Shown in pieces: positions 47,016 to 56,124 of a stretch of DNA of 64,000 nucleotides (positions within the stretch are counted from its first letter, which is position 1; every line of letters starts with the position of its first letter). The notes beneath the pieces were generated by a model, which was given only the letters and a program-made list of their open reading frames with translations, was not told the DNA's origin and ran no database searches. The translations under genes were made by a program, and so were the position numbers. Origin of the DNA: Paenibacillus pabuli NBRC 13638 (GTDB lineage Bacteria; Bacillota; Bacilli; Paenibacillales; Paenibacillaceae); assembly GCF_001514495.1 (NCBI RefSeq), contig NZ_BCNM01000032.1, positions 1-64,000 on the forward strand, read 5' to 3'.

Positions 47016-47113
47016 AGAGATCCATCCTCACGATCACGGAAAACATCCAAATCCGAATAATTATTTAAAAATATACCACCTTTATACGTGTTTGTACATT
47101 ATAAAAGCGAATT

Positions 47114-47977
47114 TTAAGTCAGCATGCGTACAGCATAGACTTCTTTACAGAAGCCCCGCAGGCCATTGTAGATCCGTGCAACCTTGGACTCCTTAGAGAC
47201 CAGACCAAATACTGTTGGTCCACTGCCTGACATTAATACTCCGTCCGCTCCCAGTCGGATCATAGCATCTTTGAGATGCTGAACCTCCGGATATAGCTTC
47301 AAGGTCACATCTTCAAGCACATTCCCCATCTGTCCGCACACTTCGGCAAAAGATTGGTTGCGAATGGCCTGTTCCATTTTGGCAGCGCTTGGATGACGAA
47401 CAATTTTGTCGCTACGGAATCGTCCGTACACATCCGCTGTAGACACATTAATCGGCGGCTTAGCCAGAATGACCCAACATTGAGGGGGATTAGGCATCGG
47501 TGTCAGCTTCTCCCCACGGCCTGTAGCGAGTGCAGTCCCTCCAGTGATGCAAAAGGGAACATCCGATCCCAGTTCGGCTCCAAGCTCCTGCAGCTCGTGA
47601 TCCGGGATATTGAGACGCCAGAGGCGATTCAACCCACGCAGTGTAGCTGCTGCATCACTGCTGCCCCCGGCAAGTCCAGCAGCAACAGGAATTTTTTTGT
47701 CCAAATGAATATGGACACCACTCCTCACGTCATACCTTTCTTTGATGAGTCTGGCAGCCTGAAAAGCCAAATTCTTCTCATCCAGCGGAATATAACCCGC
47801 CTGACTAGAGATAAAAATGGTGTCACGAGGCAGCTCAGACATCTCCAAACGATCGGCAAGATCGACCATGGTCATGATCATCTCAACTTCATGAAATCCA
47901 TCTCTTCTTTTATGTAAAACGTCCAGCATCAAGTTAATTTTAGCAGGCGCTTTTTCGTAAATTTTCAAGGCGTTCAC
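47114..47977 (-). CDS. ispE: 4-diphosphocytidyl-2-C-methyl-D-erythritol kinase
   Basis: A 287-residue GHMP kinase in the MEP isoprenoid pathway. The N-terminal [22 protein letters not shown] and the ATP-binding [20 protein letters not shown] (about residues 94-113) are diagnostic. GTG start at 47977 with GGTGAGGACGG upstream. Located between sspF and purR as in B. subtilis. Confidence 0.96.
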   Translation of the reverse strand: MNALKIYEKAPAKINLMLDVLHKRRDGFHEVEMIMTMVDLADRLEMSELPRDTIFISSQAGYIPLDEKNLAFQAARLIKERYDVRSGVHIHLDKKIPVAAGLAGGSSDAAATLRGLNRLWRLNIPDHELQELGAELGSDVPFCITGGTALATGRGEKLTPMPNPPQCWVILAKPPINVSTADVYGRFRSDKIVRHPSAAKMEQAIRNQSFAEVCGQMGNVLEDVTLKLYPEVQHLKDAMIRLGADGVLMSGSGPTVFGLVSKESKVARIYNGLRGFCKEVYAVRMLT

Positions 47978-48117
47978 CCGTCCTCACCTTTTCCCTAAGA
48001 CAACTTAACATATTATATCAAAATGGGGCTGTCAAGTCATTTCTATTCCGCATGGATGGGGAAAAAGCGAGGCCATTCCTGCCGGATTGCCCCGCCCTCC
48101 AAACCGATGGAACCGGA

Positions 48118-48294
48118 TTACGATTTGCGTGCTGCTTCTTCAGCCATTTGAATGGCCCGTTTCACCATATTGCCCGCATCTTTCGCTTTAATTCCGCCCC
48201 AGCCTTCTTGTTGTACGGTGTCATAGAAGCCCAGGTCTTTGGCCAGCTCATTCTTGAGTTCATCTGACATTACACTTCTTCTTCTCCGGCTCAT
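48118..48294 (-). CDS. sspF: Small acid-soluble spore protein, alpha/beta-related (SspF-like)
   Basis: A 58-residue ORF starting [20 protein letters not shown], with a DNA-binding-SASP-like second half ([21 protein letters not shown]). GGAGGAGGACG lies upstream of the ATG. It matches the position and size of B. subtilis sspF, between veg and ispE, a minor SASP made in the forespore under sigma-G that coats and protects spore DNA. No reliable sigma-G promoter could be picked out. Confidence 0.92.
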   Translation of the reverse strand: MSRRRRSVMSDELKNELAKDLGFYDTVQQEGWGGIKAKDAGNMVKRAIQMAEEAARKS

Positions 48295-48488
48295 GGGTCG
48301 TCCTCCTCCAAATTGGTAAATTCATGATAAGTCCGAATAGGCCTTGCCATTACACCAGGTCAAGTTCATTTCCTTTAAGGCGCTTTTGGAAAACACTCGA
48401 ACCTGTTCAGATAGTATGCCGCTTCTTCTCCCTGGTCATTCCTGATCATATATGGTTTCACCCTGAATCGAGAGTGATTGTTTAAAAT

Positions 48489-48524
48489 TAAAAAAAGCGA
48501 TCTGCCCTCAGGGGCAAACCGCTG
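48489..48524 (-). terminator. veg terminator
   Basis: AGCG..TGCC/GGCA..CGCT stem followed by seven Ts on the minus strand. Confidence 0.85.
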
Positions 48525-48534
48525 TAATCCATAC

Positions 48535-48810
48535 TTACGTCTCCATGTAGGAGCTATGCGTCTGGCTGCCTGGATCATATACCATGACTTCCACCGATTC
48601 CGTAAGTATATCCGCATAACTGTAAGATACTCGCTTGAATGTTTCTTGCTCCTCATCAAGCTTGACAATAAAAACAGAAGGGTACGTTTCTTCCAATACA
48701 CCTGTACGCTCAATGGTCTTACGGCGGCCACCATTAGCCCGCAGCATAATTTTCTGACCAATATGTGCGTCGAGATTGCGCTTGATATCCAATAGCGTAT
48801 TTTTAGCCAT
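48535..48810 (-). CDS. veg: Veg protein
   Basis: A 91-residue cytosolic protein: [48 protein letters not shown]. subtilis Veg promotes expression of biofilm genes by opposing SinR; its promoter is a classic strong sigma-A promoter. Here two consensus promoters precede it, so expression is expected to be high. GAGGTGG precedes the ATG. Confidence 0.95.
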   Translation of the reverse strand: MAKNTLLDIKRNLDAHIGQKIMLRANGGRRKTIERTGVLEETYPSVFIVKLDEEQETFKRVSYSYADILTESVEVMVYDPGSQTHSSYMET

Positions 48811-48837
48811 TGTAGACGACCACCTCTTTTCTTGTCC

Positions 48838-48866
48838 ATTATACCGGATTTTACAGTCATTGTCAA
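48838..48866 (-). promoter_or_regulatory. veg promoter P2, consensus
   Basis: TTGACA (48861-48866), 17-nt spacer, TATAAT (48838-48843) on the minus strand; both hexamers perfect. Confidence 0.93.
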
Positions 48867-48879
48867 ATCAAAACTAATT

Positions 48880-48909
48880 ATTATATCAGTATCAAAAAGT
48901 TGTTGTCAA
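48880..48909 (-). promoter_or_regulatory. veg promoter P1, consensus
   Basis: TTGACA (48904-48909), 18-nt spacer, TATAAT (48880-48885) on the minus strand; about 42 bp upstream of P2. Confidence 0.9.
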
Positions 48910-48925
48910 TGAATTTTTTTACGGA

Positions 48926-48950
48926 CAAAAAAAGCCCCTAAACGGGACTT
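48926..48950 (-). terminator. yabG terminator
   Basis: AGTCCC/GGGGCT stem with a GTTTA loop and seven Ts on the minus strand. Confidence 0.8.
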
Positions 48951-48963
48951 TATTCTGACATCA

Positions 48964-49866
48964 TCAGACAGCAGACGGATTCACTTTTAGCGTAGATAAA
49001 TCGTTTAATCCCGGCAGGCCTACCCGGTAACTTCCCCGTGTTTCTACGCCGCCCACACCCTGACTACCACTGATCGTGTTATGCAAAATGTCATTCATGT
49101 TCACCGTTTCCCGCACCGACGTAAAGGCTGCCTTGGCTGCCACATAAACTGGATCAAGGGCATGAATGAGAATCCTGCCTGGTGAACTGGCAAAGTTCGC
49201 TCCAGCCCGCAGCAAGGCTTCAAAGTGCGACTGACAGGCCCCTGCAACAATGGTGAGCGCATCCAGATGACGTTCATATTGCCTTGCCACCTGAATAGCT
49301 GCTACAAAATTCTGTGAATTCTTGTAACTGCCCAAGCTATATAAGTCATAAGGCTGACGTGTCTTTAGTACCCCATCATGGCCCGTAATGACGACGATAT
49401 CTGGACGCACTTTAGGAAGGAGTCGATACAAGGTATCCGCCATCGCTGATTCATGTACATATTGACCCTCTGCGGGAACACGAAGTTGCTCGTAAAGGTT
49501 CATGCTTTTCTTTAAATAATTCGGGTCTCCATCCAAATGCAGCACTTTCCCTGGCATCTCGAAATAAGCCGGGTCCTGCTGAACAGACCATTCCTGAATC
49601 AAACCTTCACGATTACGTTCTGCCTGTTCCATCCGATTCTGTTGCAGGCGTGAGAGCGTCTGATGCGCCTTTACATGTGCCTGCCGGGTCTTAGCACTCT
49701 GCGGTTCAAATGGAACCTGTATCAAATCGTCTACAGGGGAATCAGCCAGCAACCGGAACTCGGTCCCTTTAATGACCGCAGCATCCAACTGAAGGCGTTC
49801 CACCCGGAAAGTCACATCTCCACCGTACGACTTCCGAACGACCAAGTCTCCGATATTCATCAACAT
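48964..49866 (-). CDS. yabG: Sporulation-specific protease YabG
   Basis: A protein of about 300 residues of peptidase family U57. B. subtilis YabG cleaves coat proteins such as SpoIVA and SafA during spore maturation, enabling transglutaminase cross-linking. Recognisable segments: MNIGDLVVRKSYGGDVTFRV, VLHLDGDPNYLKKSMNLYEQL, PDIVVITGHDG, AGACQSHFEALLRAGANFASSPGR. Start taken as ATG 49866; Met at 49860 is equally possible. Lies between rsmA and veg as in B. subtilis. Confidence 0.94.
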   Translation of the reverse strand: MLMNIGDLVVRKSYGGDVTFRVERLQLDAAVIKGTEFRLLADSPVDDLIQVPFEPQSAKTRQAHVKAHQTLSRLQQNRMEQAERNREGLIQEWSVQQDPAYFEMPGKVLHLDGDPNYLKKSMNLYEQLRVPAEGQYVHESAMADTLYRLLPKVRPDIVVITGHDGVLKTRQPYDLYSLGSYKNSQNFVAAIQVARQYERHLDALTIVAGACQSHFEALLRAGANFASSPGRILIHALDPVYVAAKAAFTSVRETVNMNDILHNTISGSQGVGGVETRGSYRVGLPGLNDLSTLKVNPSAV

Positions 49867-49919
49867 AATCACCTCTACCCCATCGTATGGGCAGGGACCC
49901 GGATTGGTTCATCCGAATT

Positions 49920-50822
49920 TTACAGCGCTGCGCGTACCCCGGCTTCCCACATCACGGTGCTGAGCGTTGCATATTCCTGCAAGCTTAGGGTTTCCCCCCG
50001 CCTTGAGGGTTGAATACCAGCCTGTTCCAGCAGCTGATCAGCCTGTTCTCTGTTCTCCTTCGTAAAGAAGCGGGCTTTCAGATTGTTGGAGATCGTCTTT
50101 CTGCGCTGGGCAAAAGAAGCCTGTACCACTTCGAAATAGTGTGCTTCGTCCGGAATCTCCACTGGGGGTTGCTCACGAACCTTTAACTTGATCACAGCCG
50201 ATTCCACATTAGGCTGCGGAATAAAAACCGTAGGTGGAACGACACAGACCAATTCCGGGATACTGTAGTACTGAACTGCGATACTCAAACTGCCATAGTC
50301 CTTAGATCCTGGTGCAGCAGCCATACGTTCAGCCACTTCTTTCTGTATCATGACCACAATGCTATCCACAGGCAATTTCTCTTCCAGCAGCTTCATCATG
50401 ATTGGCGTCGTTACATAGTAAGGCAGATTGGCTACAACACTCACCTTATCAACTGTAGCAAAGTCCGTGCGGAACAACTCCGCCAAATCCAGCTTCAACA
50501 CATCTCCGTGATGCACGCGAACGTTCGAATAAGGCTGCATCACTTCGCCCAGAATGGGCAGCAAGCGCTGATCAATCTCCACAGCAGTTACGGGACCGGC
50601 AACACGAGCCAGCCGTTCTGTAAGTGCTCCAATACCAGGTCCGATCTCGAGTGCTCCCTTGGTCTCGTCCAAATCAGCTGCATTTACAATTTTGTTCAGT
50701 ATATTTTGATCGATCAAAAAGTTCTGACCCAGGCTTTTTTTAAATGAAAATCCGTGTCTTTGGATAATTTCTTTGGTTCGTTTCGGTGTTGCGATCTCGA
50801 TCGTTTCTTCCATGCCCTTCAT
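49920..50822 (-). CDS. rsmA: 16S rRNA dimethyladenosine transferase
   Basis: KsgA, about 300 residues, dimethylates A1518 and A1519 near the 3' end of 16S rRNA. Motifs: [35 protein letters not shown] (SAM binding) and [13 protein letters not shown] (catalytic NLPY). Start at ATG 50822 with AAGGATTG upstream, 4 nt after the rnmV stop. The rnmV-rsmA pair is conserved in Firmicutes. Confidence 0.96.
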   Translation of the reverse strand: MKGMEETIEIATPKRTKEIIQRHGFSFKKSLGQNFLIDQNILNKIVNAADLDETKGALEIGPGIGALTERLARVAGPVTAVEIDQRLLPILGEVMQPYSNVRVHHGDVLKLDLAELFRTDFATVDKVSVVANLPYYVTTPIMMKLLEEKLPVDSIVVMIQKEVAERMAAAPGSKDYGSLSIAVQYYSIPELVCVVPPTVFIPQPNVESAVIKLKVREQPPVEIPDEAHYFEVVQASFAQRRKTISNNLKARFFTKENREQADQLLEQAGIQPSRRGETLSLQEYATLSTVMWEAGVRAAL

Positions 50823-50826
50823 ACGC

Positions 50827-51372
50827 TCACAATCCTTCACGTTCTATTTGCGATAATGCTTCGGAGAATTCTTCCCTGGTAATCTGAAATACACTGAGCC
50901 GCTTGTGAAACTGCTTGCCGTTACAATACCCAATGCCGAGCAAATTACCCATCTCCATACGACGTGCAGCAGCCTGGGGATGCACAATCAGCCCTGCAGC
51001 AATGAGATCCTCCCAATCGATCAGACTTGGTGCACCTTCATATGACGTATGTACACGTGCCAGTGCATGACGTATGGCTTCCGGGGAGGCATTCTCCACC
51101 CCAATGTCGCCTTTACGCGTGGCATCAGCCTCAGGTATAAAAGCATGCTTGCAACCCGGTACTTTATTGGCAATGATTTTGCGAATCCGTTCACCCGCAT
51201 GATCCGGGTCTGTCAGTATAATGACACCACGTCTCTCTTGGGCAAGTGCAATCCGCTTTAGAATGCGCTGGTTGATGGCCGATCCGCCGGTCTCAATTGT
51301 ATCTGCCTGAACCGCCCGTCGAATAGCTACGGTGTCGTCACGGCCTTCCACCACGATCACTTCTTTTATCAT
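50827..51372 (-). CDS. rnmV: Ribonuclease M5
   Basis: A 181-residue Toprim nuclease that matures 5S rRNA with ribosomal protein L18. The Toprim domain begins [17 protein letters not shown] with the catalytic Glu, and the [10 protein letters not shown] metal site follows near residue 58. Start at 51372 is supported by AAAGGAAG; the longer frame would run through the upstream terminator. Confidence 0.95.
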   Translation of the reverse strand: MIKEVIVVEGRDDTVAIRRAVQADTIETGGSAINQRILKRIALAQERRGVIILTDPDHAGERIRKIIANKVPGCKHAFIPEADATRKGDIGVENASPEAIRHALARVHTSYEGAPSLIDWEDLIAAGLIVHPQAAARRMEMGNLLGIGYCNGKQFHKRLSVFQITREEFSEALSQIEREGL

Positions 51373-51396
51373 GTTCCATTTCTTCCTTTCTAACGC

Positions 51397-51421
51397 AAAA
51401 AGAAGAGGAATATCCTCTTCT
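51397..51421 (-). terminator. yabE terminator
   Basis: AGAAGAGGA/TCCTCTTCT stem with a TAT loop and TTTTT on the minus strand. A second GC-rich inverted repeat (GGCGGAGGGG/CTCCCCGCC, about 51433-51465) lies between it and the stop codon. Confidence 0.85.
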
Positions 51422-51526
51422 CTGCCAAACGGCGGGGAGACTGATATCAGACCCCTCCGCCGCATATTCCGCATGAATCATTCATGCAACTATTTTATAG
51501 CATTCCCATTTCAAAGTAAAACGATT

Positions 51527-52729
51527 TTAGTTCGCTTCCGGCTTCACCGGTCCGATCACATATACCGTCTTGCCTTTCTTGCGTCCGAAGTTCAGGGCAT
51601 GCTTCACACTATCATAATACACATCAATTTTGTTGCCTTTAATGGCACCACCTGTGTCTTCCGCACGACGGAAGCCAAGGCCTTCGATATACACCCACCA
51701 GCCAATTGGAATGACTTTGGGATCAACTGCAATGGTACGTCCCTCAGTTACGCGGGTACCCGATGCGGTTTTTGTACCAATGCCGGGCTCTTCAGAAGAG
51801 TATGCCGTCATAGATACATTTTTAAGTACTTTGGAATATTTAAAAGAATTGCCTGAGACGGTAATGACTTTGCTGCCCAAGGCAGCGGTTTTCTTCGAGT
51901 TCGTGGTTGTTGCTTTTTTGGTTGTGGAAGTCTGTGCGGATACCGTCTGAATCACCGGCTCTTTCACAACAGGTTTTGCTTTGGTACCAACAGCGATAAC
52001 TTTATCGACGCGATTCGCTGCAATCGATTTGCCCACCATTTTTTTGGAGACTAATTCTCCATCCTGAAACACCTTTTCAATATGCTGTACAATGGTGCCT
52101 TCTTTACCACTCACAACGACGCGATTATCGCCTTTGTATAAGCTAGGGTCAGCCGTTTTGATCACTTTGTAAGCAATCGGCTGTTTCACATCCACTGTAC
52201 GCTTTGTTACACGCACTACACGGATTTTCATATCCGCTTCAACAGTGGTTCCAAGTGCGGGATACACCTTATCCTCACTTGCAATCTGAATACCTGATTT
52301 TTGAATTGCTTCATGTACCGATGAATCGGTTGTATACAGAGTCTTGGTGTCTCCGTCTGCCGTAATATTAACTGGAACGGCCCGCTCAATAACGATGCGA
52401 TCTCCATCTGCGATTGCCCCGTTCAAGGGCATGGATACCTGATCGTGAGGGCTGACTGTAATTGACTGCTCCTCCAGCATTTCCTGAAGCATTCCTGTAC
52501 GGGTCTCTACCGCTTGAGCTTTGCCATCAATAACCAGTGAAATTTGTTTCCCGGCCTGACCGTAAACGACTAACAAGATCATGATTGTAAGCGCAATTGA
52601 GAAAATCGCGATCAATGCCATTTGACGCAAGTTCTCATGCTTCCACCGCAACGCGAAAGACTTACTGGATGATCGTGACTCATGGGTCTCTTCTGGTTGG
52701 AATGTGCCCACTTCTCCGTCCTCCTTCAT
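51527..52729 (-). CDS. yabE: YabE-like cell-wall protein with DUF348, G5 and 3D domains
   Basis: A 400-residue protein with a cytoplasmic N terminus, one membrane helix (about residues 35-55), tandem DUF348 ubiquitin-like repeats (from SLVIDGKAQAVETR), a G5 domain (KQPIAYKVIKTADPSLYKGD) and a C-terminal 3D domain (MTAYSSEEPGIGTKTASGTRV; EDTGGAIKGNKIDVYYDS) with the three conserved Asp residues. The family is related to resuscitation-promoting factors and 3D/MltA-type murein hydrolases. It is preceded by a c-di-AMP riboswitch, which fits turgor-linked control of wall hydrolysis. Confidence 0.93.
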   Translation of the reverse strand: MKEDGEVGTFQPEETHESRSSSKSFALRWKHENLRQMALIAIFSIALTIMILLVVYGQAGKQISLVIDGKAQAVETRTGMLQEMLEEQSITVSPHDQVSMPLNGAIADGDRIVIERAVPVNITADGDTKTLYTTDSSVHEAIQKSGIQIASEDKVYPALGTTVEADMKIRVVRVTKRTVDVKQPIAYKVIKTADPSLYKGDNRVVVSGKEGTIVQHIEKVFQDGELVSKKMVGKSIAANRVDKVIAVGTKAKPVVKEPVIQTVSAQTSTTKKATTTNSKKTAALGSKVITVSGNSFKYSKVLKNVSMTAYSSEEPGIGTKTASGTRVTEGRTIAVDPKVIPIGWWVYIEGLGFRRAEDTGGAIKGNKIDVYYDSVKHALNFGRKKGKTVYVIGPVKPEAN

Positions 52730-52903
52730 AGCCTCGCCGTCTTAAGTAACGCATGATGTCTTTGACGCGACTATACCAAATTTTCTACAGAACACAGGTC
52801 GGACCAACGTAACCGGTTCTGCACCATGAACCACTCTTCGCAACATGATGTCATCCTCCTGAATACTTACCGTATGATGACTATATTTCTTTTATTCAAA
52901 AAC

Positions 52904-53226
52904 AAAAAAGCCAAAGAAAGAGTTTAAGAGGAACTCTTTCGTGGCTTCCGAATGATTTTGAATATCGGAAATTCATGCACGAGGTTGCCTCTCTTTTTCC
53001 GCTTGCGAGGTTAGCTGTCGGGTTCGGGCGAAAGAGAGCCGCCCTATCTCCGGTCACCCGCTCATGGCGGACGCCCTTGAATTCACCCCGAGACCCAAAG
53101 AAGAAATCAAATACGGCTTCGCAGAAATAATCGCTGTTTTGGGTCAGCGAATATTGCGCATCAGTTACATTCACCGATGTTTAAGCCCTATTGGTTCCCC
53201 CGCTCTCCGTTAACGGAGACTCAGCG
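52904..53226 (-). promoter_or_regulatory. c-di-AMP (ydaO/yuaA) riboswitch with terminator platform
   Basis: On the minus strand the aptamer core runs from about 53226 to 53000. Diagnostic segments: CGCTGAGTCTCCGTTAACGG, GCGGGGGAACCAATAGGG, GGGGTGAATT, AGGGCGGC, CCCGAACCCGACAGCTAACC and CTCGCAAGCG, with a closing CGCT/AGCG pairing. An intrinsic terminator follows: AGCCA..GAAAGAGTT/AACTCTTTC..TGGCT (52909-52946) and a T-run. c-di-AMP binding in this class is known to favour termination. It controls yabE. Confidence 0.93.
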
Positions 53227-53324
53227 AGACTGATTCATGAAAGTAATGTTGTTTATCGGAAAGTGTCCCTTTGTTCATCCCCCGAACATCTGTCCAATTT
53301 TCCGCACAACAATTCACTGAAAAG

Positions 53325-53354
53325 ATGATATCCTGTTTCTATGCATGTTGTAAA
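53325..53354 (-). promoter_or_regulatory. Promoter for the riboswitch-yabE transcript
   Basis: TTTACA (53349-53354), 18-nt spacer, TATCAT (53325-53330) on the minus strand, about 90 bp upstream of the aptamer. Confidence 0.55.
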
Positions 53355-53476
53355 GCGTTGTTCAAGTACGTTTTTCTAAATATTTGGTTAAAATATTGTA
53401 ATATTCTTGATTTATTTGGGTCAAAAAGCAAATTAACTCCGCCTAACTCACTTTTTCACCCCTTTTGCTCGATATT

Positions 53477-54247
53477 TTACCGAATTCCAAATCGTTCCAT
53501 GGCATTTTTGGTGGTTATTGCAGCAATTTCCTCAACCGAAATGCCTTTAATTTCCGCAGCTGCTTCTGCAACCAGACGTACATGCGCTGTCTCATTTCGT
53601 TTCCCTCGATACGGGTGAGGTGTCAAATATGGCGCATCTGTCTCAATGAAAAATCGGTCCATCGGAACCTTCTCAAGTACTTCCTTTGGCTGTTTTGCAT
53701 TTTTGAACGTGATGGGCCCGCCAAAGGAAAGATGAAATCCCAAATCCAGACACATTTTCGCCGTTTCCCAGCTGCCAGAGAACGAATGCATGACACCGCC
53801 AACGTCCCCAGCCTTCTCCTCACGTAGAATTTTCACAATATCCTCATGTGCATCCCGATTGTGAATGACAATGGGCATATTCAATTCCCGGGCCAGACCA
53901 ATTTGCTGTCGCAATACCCGGTGTTGTACCTCTTTTGGAGAAGTGTCCCAGTAATAGTCTAGACCAATTTCACCGATGGCTACCACTTTTTCATGTTTGC
54001 ATAAAGATGCAATCCATTCCAGGTCGCCTTCTTGCATCGTGATCGCATCCACAGGATGCCAACCTACCGCAGCGTATATAAAATCATAGGTCTCAGCCAG
54101 CTTCATCGTAGTTGGGATAGTCTCCCGGTTAAAGCCCACGTTAATCATGCGGCCAACGCCAGCATCTACTGCCCGCTGAATCATATCCTCGCGGTCTTCG
54201 TCGAATTGTGGTGCATCTAGGTGAGTATGGGTGTCGAACAACATCAT
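53477..54247 (-). CDS. tatD: TatD-family metal-dependent nuclease/hydrolase
   Basis: A 256-residue TIM-barrel metallohydrolase. Metal ligands in FDTHTHLDAPQFD (HxH), the Glu in IGEIGLDYYWDTSP (about residue 93), IVIHNRDAHEDI, and HSFSGSWETA; the C-terminal FIETDAPYLTPHPYRGKRNE is diagnostic. TatD enzymes have 3'-5' DNase activity; YabD also resembles D-aminoacyl-tRNA deacylase-like hydrolases. AAGGGAG precedes the ATG. In B. subtilis metS lies just upstream; here it does not. Confidence 0.95.
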   Translation of the reverse strand: MMLFDTHTHLDAPQFDEDREDMIQRAVDAGVGRMINVGFNRETIPTTMKLAETYDFIYAAVGWHPVDAITMQEGDLEWIASLCKHEKVVAIGEIGLDYYWDTSPKEVQHRVLRQQIGLARELNMPIVIHNRDAHEDIVKILREEKAGDVGGVMHSFSGSWETAKMCLDLGFHLSFGGPITFKNAKQPKEVLEKVPMDRFFIETDAPYLTPHPYRGKRNETAHVRLVAEAAAEIKGISVEEIAAITTKNAMERFGIR

Positions 54248-54575
54248 TTTGTATTGCTCCCTTCATGTCGAATAAAAGACTCTCTTTGTTCAAATCCCTC
54301 TGCAAATCTTGACCGGTCCTCATTGAAATCAAATTGAATCAAAATGATGTTCTACATTTAACTCCAGTGTTAACGAGTACAACATATAGATAAAAGTTTT
54401 TCTTCAGTTCTATATGTTGCTGATTTCAAGCCTTGAGGGTTGTATTCTAATTGCTCATATTACAAAATTATGTCGATCTACATGTACTCCCCATTAAAGC
54501 AGATTACTGTATCATGAAAAATAGCTCTTTTAGAAAGCCTTTTGCGTATAGACTCTTGAACAGCTTTACACCTCA
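54248..54575. other. Intergenic region between the HD hydrolase and tatD
   Basis: 328 bp with no gene. It contains a partial copy of the dispersed repeat (54374-54425), within which CAACATATAGA and TCTATATGTTG form an inverted repeat (54380-54418). Confidence 0.55.
54374..54425. repeat. Dispersed intergenic repeat, partial copy C
   Basis: The first 17 bases equal 31666-31682 (copy A), and TTGCTGATT follows 43 nt later versus 48 nt in copy A. The middle has diverged and forms a CAACATATAGA/TCTATATGTTG hairpin. It lies just downstream of the HD-domain gene. Confidence 0.6.
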
Positions 54576-55856
54576 TTAATGTGAGAAATAGGGGCGTATA
54601 TGCGAAGGTAAATCATGAATAATGGCATCTACCTTATTTTGCGGATAGTACATGTGATGTTTTCCCCGATGAAGACCACTGATTGACCGGACAATGTCGG
54701 ATACCTCTGACAACTCATGTAACTTGTCTTGTCGATCCAGCAGTAAAATCTGCTTGTCCGTCGATTCATCTGGACGAAACACATCATACGGATTATCTGT
54801 TGGAAAATCAATTTCAAGATCATATTCGGGATTGAGGCCAGCTAGGGTAAATGCTTCCCGAATCTCTTCCATCATGTTCACGTCGATCTGTTCAATCTCT
54901 ACATACTTATATAATTTGCGATCCATGAAACGTTCGCACAACTCACTTAGAACAGTATCGTCCTCTTTACGCCACTGCATAAATGCCGTCTGAATTAAAG
55001 CTTCGTCCAGCTGTAAGTATTCATCCACTGATATCGTTCCATCGAACAACTGGGGCAGTGGATCAATCATGAAGCGGAATTTAAAATCTTGCTGTATAAG
55101 ACTTTTCGCCCGTTTAAATATTTGCCGCAATATGATTTCCGAACTTCGGGTAACTGGATGGAAGTATATTTGCCAATACATCTGATATCTGGACATCAAG
55201 TAATCCTCCACGGCGTGCATACCCGATTCCTTAACTACGATTCTTCCGTGATATGGACGCAGCATACGCAGGATACGGTCAAGGTCAATTGTCCCATAAT
55301 TTACACCTGTAAAATAGGCATCCCGAAGCAAATAATCCATGCGGTCCGCATCGAGCGGACTGGTGACCAGATTAACAACAATAGGCTGTTCATATGTTTT
55401 CCGGATAACCGAAGCCACTTTCTCGGGAAAATCAGGAGCATACCGTCGTAAGATCGCCCCTACTTCGGTATCACCTGTAATGATACGACAGGCCCAATCC
55501 TCATGATTCATATCGAACGCTTCTTCTATGGAGTGAGAGAACGGCCCATGTCCAAGATCATGCAGCAATGCTGCGCAAAGAGCAACTGTCTTTTCCTCCT
55601 TCGGCCAATCGGAATAATGACTTCTTTCGAATTGAGAAATAATTTTACGCGTAATCTCGTAGACACCCAGGGAATGGGAAAACCGACTGTGCTCTGCCCC
55701 ATGGAAAGTAAGATAGGATGTTCCCAATTGGCGGATACGACGCAATCTCTGAAATTCGGGCGTATTGATCAACTGCCATATAATCGGATCTTGCACATGG
55801 ATATAATTATGTACCGGATCTTTAAACACCTTTTCTTCCGTCAAACGCTGTTCCAT
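54576..55856 (-). CDS. HD-domain phosphohydrolase (YwfO-like)
   Basis: A protein of about 426 residues. The HD metal site is visible as EHSRFSHSLGVYE (His-His), ALLHDLGHGPFSHSIEE (HD pair), and DADRMDYLLRDAYFTGV further on. The family is related to dGTP triphosphohydrolases; B. subtilis YwfO and similar proteins hydrolyse dNTPs or nucleotides, but the substrate here is not shown. Start at ATG 55856 with AAAGGAG 8 nt upstream. It occupies the place of metS in B. subtilis, between abrB and tatD. Spo0A-like boxes upstream suggest growth-phase control. Confidence 0.9.
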   Translation of the reverse strand: MEQRLTEEKVFKDPVHNYIHVQDPIIWQLINTPEFQRLRRIRQLGTSYLTFHGAEHSRFSHSLGVYEITRKIISQFERSHYSDWPKEEKTVALCAALLHDLGHGPFSHSIEEAFDMNHEDWACRIITGDTEVGAILRRYAPDFPEKVASVIRKTYEQPIVVNLVTSPLDADRMDYLLRDAYFTGVNYGTIDLDRILRMLRPYHGRIVVKESGMHAVEDYLMSRYQMYWQIYFHPVTRSSEIILRQIFKRAKSLIQQDFKFRFMIDPLPQLFDGTISVDEYLQLDEALIQTAFMQWRKEDDTVLSELCERFMDRKLYKYVEIEQIDVNMMEEIREAFTLAGLNPEYDLEIDFPTDNPYDVFRPDESTDKQILLLDRQDKLHELSEVSDIVRSISGLHRGKHHMYYPQNKVDAIIHDLPSHIRPYFSH

Positions 55857-55884
55857 GTATTTCACTCCTTTAATATCTATTATA

Positions 55885-55977
55885 TTTGTCGCTTTTCAGT
55901 ATAGCGAACCAATGATTCGACATACTTTGACGAATCGTGTCGAATAAGGTAGTTTTAACGTTTTCCAAATCGACAAA
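55885..55977. promoter_or_regulatory. Cluster of Spo0A-like boxes between the HD gene and abrB
   Basis: TTTGTCGCT (55885-55893, plus), TGTCGAA (minus, 55917-55923), TTTGACGAA (55926-55934, plus), TGTCGAA (55938-55944, plus) and TTTGTCGAT (minus, 55969-55977). All share the TGNCG core of the Spo0A box. A TATACT -10-like element for the HD gene lies at about 55899-55904 on the minus strand. Confidence 0.5.
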
Positions 55978-56072
55978 GCTGACATTGATGTTTAAATACG
56001 AAAAATTGCTGCCAATCCCTTGCCATCCCTATTATTATAAAAAATAACCTTCATTTTAAGCTAATTTTAAGG
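55978..56072. other. AT-rich spacer upstream of the abrB promoter
   Basis: No gene. It is AT-rich (ATTATTATAAAAAATAACC and similar) and could serve as an UP element or an AbrB autoregulatory site, but I see no specific motif. Confidence 0.4.
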
Positions 56073-56101
56073 TTGACTGTTTTGGGAATCGTTGGTATGA
56101 T
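56073..56101 (+). promoter_or_regulatory. abrB promoter
   Basis: TTGACT (56073-56078), 17-nt spacer, TATGAT (56096-56101). Confidence 0.85.
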
Positions 56102-56124
56102 GAGTATCATAAAACATAAAATAA

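Larger units (their letters stand above)
52730..53476 (-). other. Long yabE leader region
   Basis: The 747-bp gap between tatD and yabE is mostly the riboswitch. Between its terminator and the yabE start (52730-52900) about 170 nt of leader remain, with no further structure I can name. A frame of 92 codons inside the aptamer is spurious. Confidence 0.7.

Noticed and set aside
47040-47100. Sequence upstream of purR resembling the tetR operator (GTACAAACACGTATAAAG)
   Set aside because: Only partial similarity to one arm and no second arm; probably chance in AT-rich DNA.
48052-48267. A plus-strand 71-codon frame between veg and ispE
   Set aside because: The real gene here is sspF on the minus strand, with a strong binding site and SASP-like sequence.
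48375-48866. A 163-codon frame overlapping veg
   Set aside because: It covers veg in another frame and runs through both promoters and terminator; veg itself is well supported.
52896-53174. A 92-codon minus-strand frame upstream of yabE
   Set aside because: It lies inside the c-di-AMP riboswitch aptamer and terminator, so the sequence is explained by RNA structure.
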